Shown: piece after piece, positions 45,900 through 55,231 of the stretch
How positions within the stretch are numbered: the stretch's first letter is position 1
Layout: each line of letters starts with the position of its first letter
Assembly: GCF_030272615.1 (NCBI RefSeq)
Contig: NC_081406.1
Location: forward strand, 188,710,391-188,774,390
DNA length: 64,000 nucleotides
Origin: Cryptomeria japonica
Taxonomy: Eukaryota > Streptophyta > Pinopsida > Cupressales > Cupressaceae
Direction: 5' to 3'
Translations under genes and position numbers: made by a program
Notes under the pieces: model-generated
The model's database searches: none
What the model saw: the letters and a program-made list of their open reading frames with translations, nothing else
Told to the model about the DNA's origin: nothing

Positions 45900-46911
45900 A
45901 TCTAGAGGAAAGCTTTTCTTCCCTCCGAGGAGAGATGAAAGTTTCACTTCAGATTTCCCTTCAAACACTTTTCACACATTACATTAGAAGAGGGGGGGAA
46001 ATACACTAGATTCAACCTCTAGAAAAGGAGATTGAATTTTGAGTGATATAAGAATGCTAAGTTAATCCCCTCTTCTAAGATTGAGATTTGAATTGATTGA
46101 ATTATGTTCTTAGGACCAAATAAAAAAGTGACAAAGATTTGATTATAACTCGAGATAGAAGCATAGGATGAAGTTGTTCACCTAGGTTTGGCAATAATAT
46201 GTCGAGACGAAGCCACCCTACAAATTTGAGGAAAAGTTGCTCGGACCATGGCGGGAATGTACATAGTCCTCCGAAAAATTTGCGAAATGAAAAGGGTTTT
46301 TATGCCTCTATAAATGGAGTCCAAATCTAAAAGTATAGCTGTGCACCTAAACCTACACACAGAAAATAGAGGAAAAGGGGTTGGGATTGGGGGTTTGCCT
46401 TCAGGTCAAACCCCAATTTTGAAATTAACCAAATGATGAAAGAAAGTACTTGCAAGTAAATGTAAATGAAAGATTGAACTGTAAATCACCTCAAGGGAGG
46501 TTGTGATAGATATGTTGATAGAATTGCTTGTATGAAGTTGAATGTTGGAGTGAATCTCCTCTTCAATGGTTGAATCCTTGACTTGAATGCAATACCTAGC
46601 TTTGAAGGGAGACTTGAGAATGCTCAATGTTGGAAAGGAATTCTTGAATGGTTGAACTTATGCCCACCTTATCACTTATCCAACTTTTTTGATCGTTGAA
46701 CTTATGCAAATGAGAGGTCAAATAAAAATTATATACTTGTCAATTAGGTTTAATTGACTAATTTTCCATCACAGGGCAACGCTAGGGGAGTTTTCCTACT
46801 CAATGTGCAACCACCAATGCAAAATTGGAAAGGGTCCTACCCCAAAATGGGGCAGGGATAGGGGAACCATGCCCCTGTCCCACCCTTTTATCCAAGAGAG
46901 GATGCAATTTA
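45900..46911 (-). repeat. G2 5' LTR, segment 2 of 3
   Basis: Matches about 19239-20270 of the 3' LTR, with roughly 8% difference by eye. It keeps the inverted repeat as GGACCATG...CATAGTCC (46243-46269). It is cut at 46911 by the next Copia element. Confidence 0.88.
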
Positions 46912-48129
46912 TGTTGACAATTTGGAGGAATTGATTATGTGTTGCATTGATGTTTTGTCATTGATGGCAACATTGGCTGCTTTGGTCGTTTACCGGTATC
47001 TGATTAGTCACGGTAGGATGATTTGTTTCTGGTTGGTAAGATCATGTTGATCTGGTATTCTTTGGTCTATGGAATTGGTTTTGATTGGTTATTCATGTGT
47101 TCTTGATGTGTATCACACTCAGTTGGTTCGGGATTTGATGATCCAGAAGCTATCACTTATTCTAGTAAGCCTTTTGGTTATCGGTGAGGGTTTTATCGAC
47201 AGAGCTTTGTTGAAGATCTTTTGATATTATGCATAAGTGGTGTTGGTGTGGCTTCTAGAAGATTATCTAGATTCTAATGGTTATCATGTTTGTATTCTAG
47301 TTTCTCATGGTATTTCATTTGGCTTATGGCGACCTATTATAGCTCCAGTGGTTATTCTGCTAGGTTATGGATCAGTTTATGTAACATGTGGGTTGATTCT
47401 CTCGATGCGTTACCGGTTGGATTCATTGATTGGATTATGTTGTCTCAGTCTTAGGATGACTTGGTTTATCATTAGATTGTGGGTTTAAGTTATGAATTTA
47501 TTGTATTATCTTTTAGGTGGCCAACCTAATTGTTTAGGTCCCAGGTTGGTATAAATATGATGTAAGATATCTTTGTAGATTGATGAGATCATGTATGGTA
47601 TGGGTTATGAGATTATCTGTATGAGAACAATGTTTTAATCATATGCAGAGGTTTTGGTCGATCATAGGTGATCAAATTGGGTTTGTGGAAGAGGTTTAAG
47701 GCCTCTGGTATTGAGCTTAACCAGAACTGTACTCAGGCATGGGAGATTCTATACTTGTAGTTCAATCTTCATTCTAGATTGTTGTCCAATGCTTTATATA
47801 GTCAGTGAGACTCCTTTTGTGATGAGTAGTGTGCTCTAGGCTGTTGGCCTTCCTACATGTCCAGACCCCTTATCATAATATTTATTCATATGATCAGTGG
47901 ATAGATATTGTGGGTCTCCAATCTGATTGTGGTTTTTCCTCTTTGAGGTTTTCCAAGTATAAATTTGTGGTGTTATGGTATTCATCTTTGTGGTTGCATT
48001 GTTGCTTATTATTATTTGCTTTTATGTTTACCGATTATTGAGTTGTTATATTAATAAGGTTAAATTTCTCCATTCTGGTAGAACACTGATTCACCCCCCC
48101 CCCCCTCTTTGTGTTCTTGGATCCCAACA
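46912..48129 (+). repeat. 5' LTR of C5
   Basis: 1,218-bp LTR from TGTTGACAATTTGGAGG to GATCCCAACA. TATAAATA lies at 47550-47557. It has a run of about ten C after GATTCA near 48092-48105. It contains about 100 bp (around 47237-47345) that the 3' LTR lacks. Confidence 0.9.
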
Positions 48130-48131
48130 AT

Positions 48132-48147
48132 TGGTATTAGAGCCTGG
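48132..48147 (+). promoter_or_regulatory. Primer binding site of C5
   Basis: TGGTATTAGAGCCTGG, the initiator-Met-type site with one C-to-T change near its start. Confidence 0.85.
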
Positions 48148-48256
48148 TGCCTCGGAGTAAGTCTAACATCTTGAGGAAGATCCTGAATCTGGAATCCATG
48201 GAAATGAGTATGGAGAAACAACTTGAGGTAGAACTTGAAGATATGATGTTGAAAGG

Positions 48257-49219
48257 ATGAAGAACTTGAAGTTACAAGATGAATTAAATTATGCAAAGGA
48301 ATTCATTCTTATCCTACATGAGAGATTGTCATCTATTCAAGCTAGGAGGAAGGAACTTTTACAAAATCAGGATGATGAAGAGAAGGATGCCCTTAAGAAA
48401 CAATGTCAGAAGCTGAGTTAGGAGAATACTGTCATGAAGAATGAAATGCAAGCCCTAACTATGAGGATGTCCAAGGAGATTGAAGACCGGAAGAAGAATG
48501 AAGAAAATCTTGCTATATATCTAAAAGACGGATATGAGGGATGTATTAGGTTGGCGCATGAGAATGATGTGTTGAGAAATGAATTGGTGCAATCACAAAA
48601 AAATGAGAAAGAATTGGAAATAATGGCAACAACCCTTAGAGGAGATCTAGATGTTGCAAATGAATACAAAGACAAGTTCAAGGTTAGTTCTGCTAAGCTT
48701 GATGGATTATTGAAGGATCAAAGGGACATTGGAGACATTAGAGGTCTTGGATTTGAGCATGGAAAAAGCTCTGGTACTGTAAATCAGGATAACACATCCG
48801 GTCAGAAGATCAATCGAAATCAGAGGTCACCGGTAAGGCAACCCAATGCACATAAAATTAATGGTAGATGCTTTGTTTGCAATAAATTTGGTCATATGGC
48901 AAGACATTGTAGAAATAGAGAAAATAAGAATAATAATGCAGTTCTTGGTCAGTGTTCGAATTGTAAGAAGTATGGTCATAGGATAGAAGACTGTAGAATT
49001 AATGTGAAATGTCACGCATGTAGAAAGTTTGGACATATGGCTAATCAATGTAGGGAAAGGAATGGCCAAGGTTATAGTAAGGTAATTCGGAAGAATAATG
49101 TCACTTGTTATGCATGCAACAAAGTGGGACATATTGCTAAATTTTGTAGAAGCAAAAACCTACCGACAAGAAGTGATAAATCTAATGAGAAGGGAAAGCA
49201 GAAGGTTGATGACATTTAG
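48257..49219 (+). pseudogene. C5 Gag: coiled coil plus four CCHC zinc knuckles
   Basis: The frame starts MKNLKLQDELNYAKEFILIL at 48257. It is broken by TAG at 48419-48421 and then runs open from the Met at 48434 to 49219 (261 codons). The N-terminal 100 residues are Lys/Glu/Leu-rich and likely form a coiled coil. Four CX2CX4HX4C knuckles follow: CFVCNKFGHMARHC, CSNCKKYGHRIEDC, CHACRKFGHMANQC and CYACNKVGHIAKFC (first Cys residues 146, 174, 193 and 225 of the second segment). Most Copia Gags have one knuckle. The UBN2-type capsid domain expected upstream is absent; only about 110 bp separate the PBS from this ORF. The product would bind nucleic acid. The knuckles are all intact despite the decayed pol. 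Confidence 0.88.
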
Positions 49220-50540
49220 AAGGAGCATGAGAAGAAGTGGGTTATGAAGTCTAAGGCTCAATCGACATAATCAATTGCCAAGGATGTTCATTTGGCTGAA
49301 GGATATACCCTGGTTACTCAACTGACAGAGAGAATGTTCCTGCATCGGCAGGAAAATAATCCGGTAACTAAGGCATTCACCTTAGGAGGAGGCAAATTGA
49401 TGATAGATCTTGTATTGCCCCTAGTAGTGGTCTGAAATCTTGTTTCAGATCTTTGGAGAAGTCAGTTTGTAGGTTAATTGACAAAGATTTGTTGGATCTT
49501 GGATCTAGTTTCATTTACCAATGTGATGAAGGGATATTTCTTGGTTATTCTGATGAAAGAAAATCATATAGATGTCATAACAAAAGATTGCAAAGAATTG
49601 TGGAGAGCTCTAATGTCAAGGTGGATGAGTAGAATAGAAGTCAAATCATAATTTATGAGCAAGAGCCAGCAGTGGAAATGGTCATAACTGAACCCGTAAC
49701 ACCTTTACCGGAACAAAATGTTGAACTAGTTACTCTGGCAGTATCAAAAAATTCAACAGTAACTGAAGATCAGGGAAGAGGAACAAAAATTCAGAAGACT
49801 CCTAGGTATGTAAGGCTGGATCATTTAGAAGATCAGATAATTGGACAAGAAGAAGATTGGTAGCTGATGAGGTATGCTTAATTTCTTTAATTATAATGAC
49901 ATCAATTATTGAAGCTTGTAAAGATGAATGTTGGATGAAAGCTATGAAAAAGGAATTGGATCAGTTAGAAAAGGACAACACATGGAATTGGATGTTATTA
50001 TAGCTAGGATTGATTGGTTTGCAATGGATATTCTCAAAAGATAGGAATTGATTATGTTGAATCCTTGCTCCGGTAGCTAGGATTTTCAGATATTTTCAAG
50101 GATTTTTTGGTATGGTTTTTGTTTTATGATGACTTTACACCTTGAGCATGTTTAGATGCAAATTGGGCTAAAGATATAGGTAACTGGATAGGCTCATCTG
50201 GTGAAGCTTTCTTTCTTGGAAAGAAACTTGTTTCATGGATCAACAAGAAGCATTCATGTACTTCTTTATCTACTGTTGAAGTTGAGTATGTTGTTGCTGC
50301 TACTAACTATACACAAGTTCTATTGATGAAGAAAATGTTGAAGGATATAAAGTTGGATTATAATGTACCGGTACTTATTCATTGTGATAACTCCGCTGCT
50401 ATTGACATATCAAAGAATCTGGTATTTCTATCAAGTATAATTTTCTGAAGGAGTAGGTGGAAGCAAATGAAGTCGGATTGCTTTGAGGAATCATTTGAGC
50501 ATTTGAGAGATAGGTTGAGGTTTTCTACCCCTCCGATAGA
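49220..50540 (+). pseudogene. C5 pol fragments (integrase end, RT start, RNase H)
   Basis: Protease and the integrase core are absent. The post-integrase segment is readable at about 49440-49630 (CDEGIFLGYSDERKSYRCHN, VESSNVKVDE), followed by an acidic spacer ORF (49672-49863). A short RT start (ACKDECWMKAMKKELDQLEK) is near 49915-49975. RNase H fragments are at about 50150-50430 (LDANWAKDIGNWIGSSGEAF, KKLVSWINKKHSCTSLSTVE, HCDNSAAIDISKN). There are several stops and frame changes. No catalytic RT remains. Confidence 0.82.
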
Positions 50541-50993
50541 GACCTAAGTGATGTTGATTAGAATCAATCCAATATGTATTATCAGAGCTATTATTCATCT
50601 TGGATTGATGTGGTGATGCTACTATTCAAGGGGAGTAGTTAGTCTTGTGATTCAATGGTTTATGATTTTGCTTTGATATTTATGTTAGGTTTTTGGTATT
50701 GATGTCAAAGGGGGAGAGATATTCATATGAAAAACTTAAAGAGTTATATACATTAGGGGGAGAGATATTTAAGTGAAAAAATAGAGCTTAATAGAGATAT
50801 CATTCTAAGGGAGAGTTTGGTTCAGGTCTATGGATGGTTAATTGGTACAAAGATATTTGGTTCAGAACTTCATTGTCATATCATTTTGTGGGAGATTTTT
50901 GGTTGTCTTCCATTGGGGGAGATTTGTTTGGCATTTCTTAGCACTTGGATGTTTTTCACATATAATGTTGCCATCAATGCCAAAGGGGGATAT
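50541..50993 (+). promoter_or_regulatory. C5 3' region and polypurine tract
   Basis: Non-coding, with repeated AGGGGGAGAGATATT-type purine blocks (50708-50770). The polypurine tract AAAGGGGGATAT (50982-50993) abuts the 3' LTR. Confidence 0.75.
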
Positions 50994-52120
50994 TGTTGGT
51001 TTTTTTGGAGGAATTGATTATGTGTTGCATTGATGTTTTGTCATTGATGGCAATATCAGCTGCTCTAGCTACTTTGGTTGTTTACCGGTATCTGATTGGT
51101 CCCGATAGGATGATTGGTTTCTGGTTGGTAAGATCATGTTGATCTAGTATGCTCTAGTATGCTTTGGTCCATGGAATTGGTTTGGATTGGCTATTCATGT
51201 GTTCCTGATGTGTATCACATTCAGTTGGTTCAGGATTTGATGATCTGGAAGATATCACTTGTTCTAGTAAGCCTTTTGGTTACCAGTGAGGGTTTTACTA
51301 GCAGAGCTTTGTTGAAGATATTTTGATATTATGCATAGGTCTAGTGGTTATTCTGCTAGGTTATGGACCGGTTTATGTAACGTGTGGGTTGATGCTCTCG
51401 ATGCATTACCAGATGGATTCATTGATTGGATTATGTTGTCTCGGTCTTAGGCCCACTTGGTTAATAATTAGATTGTGGGTTTAAGTTATGAATTTATTGT
51501 ATTATCTTTTAGGTGGCTGACCTAATTGTTTAGGTCTCGAGTTAGTATAAATATGATGTAAGATCTCTTTGTAGATTTATGAGATCATGTATGGTATGGG
51601 TTATGAGATTATCTATATGCGAACAATGTTGTAATCGTATGCAGAGGTTTTGGTTGATCATAGGTGATCGAATTGGGTTTGTGGAAGAGGTTTAAGGCCT
51701 TTGGTATTGAGATTAACCAAAACTGTACTCAGGCATGGGAGATGCTATACTTGTAGTTCAATCTTCATTCCAAATTGTTGTTCGATGCTTTATATAGTTA
51801 GTGAGACTCCTTTTGTGATGAGAAGTGTGCTCTAGGCTATTGGCCTTCCTGCATGTGGAGGCCCCTCAGTGTAATATTTTTTCATCTAATCAGTGGATAG
51901 ATATTGTGGGTCTTCAATCCCATCGTGGTTTTTCCTCTTTGAGGTTTTCCACGTATAAATATATGGTGTTATGGTATTCCTCTTTGTGGTTGCATTGTTT
52001 CTTATTTTTATATGCTTTTATGTTTATTGGTTGCTGAGTTGTTGTATTAATAAGGTTAAATTTCTTCATTCCGGTAGAACACTTATTCACCCCCCCTTTC
52101 AGTGTTCTTGGATCCCAATA
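50994..52120 (+). repeat. 3' LTR of C5
   Basis: 1,127-bp partner of 46912-48129, from TGTTGGTTTTTTTGGAGG to GATCCCAATA. It lacks the roughly 100-bp block of the 5' LTR. TATAAATA is at 51546-51553. Confidence 0.9.
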
Positions 52121-52259
52121 GTTTAGGCAGTGTGGAGGGCAAGTAAGATGCAGTTCTCAAGTGCCAAGCAAGTCTTCGGTCTCCGGTCAGGCTTAGGGAT
52201 TCAAATCATGTGTGTGAGGACCCTAATGTGGTTAACAATTGCAAGGGTCACAATTTCAT
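52121..52259 (-). repeat. G2 5' LTR, segment 3 of 3 (tip missing)
   Basis: Matches about 20270-20410. The outermost bases present in the 3' LTR (TGTAGTGTC on the minus strand) are missing, and AGTGT follows directly. AGTGT also precedes 19204, so a truncated insertion end is possible. Confidence 0.7.
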
Positions 52260-53033
52260 AGTGTGTCCGGATTGTTTAAGTTATTTTTGGTGGTTGAAAT
52301 CATGTTTGGGAGTTATGTGAGACCTATACGAAGCATGTGATAATATGTTTTGGGTCCAGTACAATGTTTTTAAAAATATTGAAGCCGACTTGCAGCTACA
52401 TGTTGCATGTTATGCAACTTTTGGAATCCGACATTTGTGAGATTAATCTTGTTGATCTGGATATATATAAGATCAATTTGAATGATGCATTATGTATGTG
52501 ATGTGATGTGGAAGACCATTTTGGAGTGATTGAGCACAGTTTCACGTGCGCATTTTGATTTTGGTTGATTCGGTGAGAAGTTGCAGAGTAGAACAAAGAA
52601 GATAAGCAGATCAGTTGCAACAGATCATTTTTTACTTAACCAGGACTGATTTTTGGCATAGTTTGATGCTATTTACCAGTTCACTACTTGTTGTAACCTA
52701 TTTATAATCAATTGTAAGGTAGTGAGCCTTCCTCCAGGTTGTAGCCCTTGGTACTTGAGCAGTGAGATCTAGCCAGTATACCTAAATGCAAGTGTATTCC
52801 CTTTATGCAATATTGTTTTTCTACTGGTCATAGTAGAATAATATTGTGGGTTCAAATCCCACCATGGTTTTTCACATTTTGGTTTCCATGTAAGAATTTT
52901 GTGGTTGATTATTTTGTGTTTCTGCATTTTACTTTCTTGCATATGCTTTTGGTGGTTTGAGTTTAAGTCATAAAATTTGATTGTTGGTAGATCACTGATT
53001 CACCCCCCTTCTCATTGATCCTTGTTTCCAACA

Positions 53034-53260
53034 AGCACTTCACCTTTTTTGTGCCCATGTATTAACAGGATATTGCGTATGCGATAAAAAAAATTATGTG
53101 TTAAAGGTACAAGAATGAGGAAATTTTCCCTTAGCAATTTGCCTTTTTCCCTAAAACGATTGTGTTTAGCCACAAATTAGGTGCACACAATCCTCAATAT
53201 TTGCATAATGTCAATGCATGAACAACAAGGAAGATATGAAGAAAACTAGACTTTATTGAT
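53034..53260. other. Unassigned gap between the solo LTR and the next Gypsy LTR
   Basis: AT-rich, with no recognisable feature. It may be the other side of the sequence that hosted the solo LTR at 18830. Confidence 0.4.
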
Positions 53261-55066
53261 TGTAGTGTAATAAATTGTACTCCTTTAATAATTAAGTCCA
53301 ATTTCAAACTCTCCTAGCACTTATTTTAGTTTTCCCATACCTTTAAACATTTTGGGACCATTTATTGCCTTGAATTAATCCTCAATTCAAGGATATGAGG
53401 CATGTCCTACTTTAAAACTTCAACACACTCCTCTTTGGGTTCTTATTTTAGTGTACCCTTTCTCCTATATCATTTCAAGCTTCATTGGGTTGTATCTTAA
53501 TTTAAATTTCAAAGCATTTTATTCCTCACTTAAATGTTGTCAATCCTAATATAAATTTCAGATTTGATATTAGGATCCTATTATCTTGCTTCCCTTAAAA
53601 TTTGGGCCTATTTTGCTGGGATACTTTAGAAAAGTTTGAAGTGTTTGATGCTTTTTGGCTAAAATTTTGAGAGAATAAGGTGTTGGCCTTAACATTTCTA
53701 GATCTAGTCTCAAAATTGGGACATGACCATTGTAAGTTAGCCTAGAAGTGAAAATACCTCGAGAACTCTATATAAGACATCATTCATTATTCATTTCATT
53801 ATCTCATATCATTTCATATTTGCAATTCAAGATAAAATATTTTTCCTCAAGAGCATATTTGAGTGCAAGGAGCATCAAGCTACAATAAGCTATCTTCAAT
53901 TATGTTTTTGTAGCATCTTGAATTGTGCTCACCTACAATTTTGTCCTCACTTAGGACTCACTTTGGCATTTCGTCCTCTAAGGCCTACCTAAAGAAATGA
54001 TTATTCTCACAACCCTCATTCATGTCACCTTTTCACATATTTACCACTTTGACCCTCTTGTCTGGAACCCTGACTTGTAGGACTAGGGTGTAGGAGCAGG
54101 GGGTATATGCCCTGAGATCCTCAATTGGGCCCCAAACTGGCCCCTCTCAATGGTCACATTGTGAGAGTTAGAAATTAGATCTTGTAATGGCTTAGGTTAG
54201 AAAATTAATTTAATTTTTGACAAGCAACTATAAAAGGATGTCTGCCCCTCTCATTTTAAACCTTAAGTGATCAATTAAGCAATTACACTCTAGCAAATTC
54301 AAGTAAGAAAGCAATTAGTCTTCTATTAAGCATTGGAGCAGAAGTAAAGTCAAGATTCAAGCATTGGAAATGAAAATAATGATCTATGTTTTATAGATAC
54401 AATCTAAATAAAACCCTAATTCCTTTGCGGAGACAAACAAAACTTCATTAAAGGTATATCATTAGTGTTTCAGTCATTTTCAGCCTTTCCCTCAAAAGGA
54501 AAGTATTTTACTACAGTACTTCATTTACATTTTCAATTCAATTTCATGGTTAATTTCAAAATCGGAGTTTGACCTAATGCAAACCCCTATTCCCAATAAT
54601 TTCCCCCTTCTTTCTATGTGTAGGAAATAGGTACAGAGCTATGCTCAGGAGAATCAACAAGATTCATAGAGACAAATAGGTTTAGCTTTTGACCACAAGA
54701 AATTCGAAGGACCATGGCAAATTGATACTACCTAGTTTTGAAAAATTAGGCTAAACTTCTAGGAATAGATTTGAATCATCTTCTTTTGCTCAGATCCAAG
54801 TTAGTGTCTCCATGTGTCATCTATAGTCATTATTTCTATCAGACTTATCTCATAATTCACTCTCTTGCCCTAATCTTCAACAATTCAAATTCAATTCAAT
54901 TTAAAGAGGATAGAGCCCCATCTAAGAGGCCTAGAATCTGATCATAATCTTGATCTATTAAGGATATATCTATTAGATTCCTCTCATCCTTAATGTAATG
55001 GTTAATTAGGCCATTTAGTGATTTTATTATTTAATTTAACCCTAACCCTAATTTTACACCATTACA
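53261..55066 (+). repeat. 5' LTR of the G2-like element
   Basis: 1,806-bp LTR starting TGTAGTGTAATAAATTGTAC (compare the G2 and G3 tips) and ending CACCATTACA. The following TTTTGCACCTTAG is a corrupted form of the TTTTGGTGAAC primer site. It shares blocks with the G2 LTR around 54560-54740 (for example GTTTGACCTAATGCAAACCC). Confidence 0.72.
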
Positions 55067-55231
55067 TTTTGCACCTTAGTTTCTAATTTGTGATCTCAGA
55101 TTTGATTGTTCATACATTTTCAAATTCAAATTTACACTTATAAGTTTTATTTTCAATTGTATTACATAAATTTAGAGGTTAATTTCACACAAACCCTAAT
55201 TTATTCCCATTCTTTTCATAATTCTCATGAT

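Larger units (their letters stand above)
46912..52120 (+). mobile_element. C5: Copia element with four-knuckle Gag and gutted pol
   Basis: 5,209-bp element with LTRs 46912-48129 and 50994-52120 in the G2 5' LTR. The target duplication is ATTTA (46907-46911) and GTTTA (52121-52125), one mismatch. PBS, Gag and PPT are recognisable. Protease, most of integrase and nearly all of RT are missing, leaving small fragments. It is a non-autonomous, decayed element, older than C4 by LTR divergence. Confidence 0.9.
19204..52259 (-). mobile_element. G2: gag/protease-only Gypsy element hosting four insertions
   Basis: Minus-strand LTR element with 3' LTR 19204-20420 and 5' LTR in pieces (43557-43596, 45900-46911, 52121-52259). 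Internal DNA is 20421-22828, 39377-40960 and 42162-43556, about 5.4 kb once insertions are removed. It encodes Gag and a protease-like domain with a long tail, then about 750 bp of non-coding DNA, and no RT, RNase H or integrase. A candidate target duplication AGTGT is at 19199-19203 and 52260-52264. The PPT and LTR tip are nearly identical to those of G3. It resembles the TR-GAG class of non-autonomous elements. Confidence 0.85.
18830..53033 (+). mobile_element. Solo Copia-type LTR split by the G2 nest
   Basis: Left part 18830-19203 and right part about 52260-53033 together make an LTR-like unit of about 1.15 kb. It starts TATCGACATTTGATG (the initial G of TG changed) and ends CTGATTCACCCCCC...TTTCCAACA, the terminal pattern of other Copia LTRs here. 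Flanks are GGCAC (18825-18829) and AGCAC (53034-53038), an imperfect 5-bp target duplication. No internal region adjoins it, so it is a solo LTR left by LTR-LTR recombination. It was later opened by the minus-strand G2 element at 19204. Confidence 0.6.

Noticed and set aside
43557-46911. Segments 43557-43596 and 45900-46911 as two separate repeat copies
   Set aside because: They are one G2 LTR split by an insertion: they are contiguous in the intact copy at 19204-20420 and the junction has a perfect ATCTA duplication.
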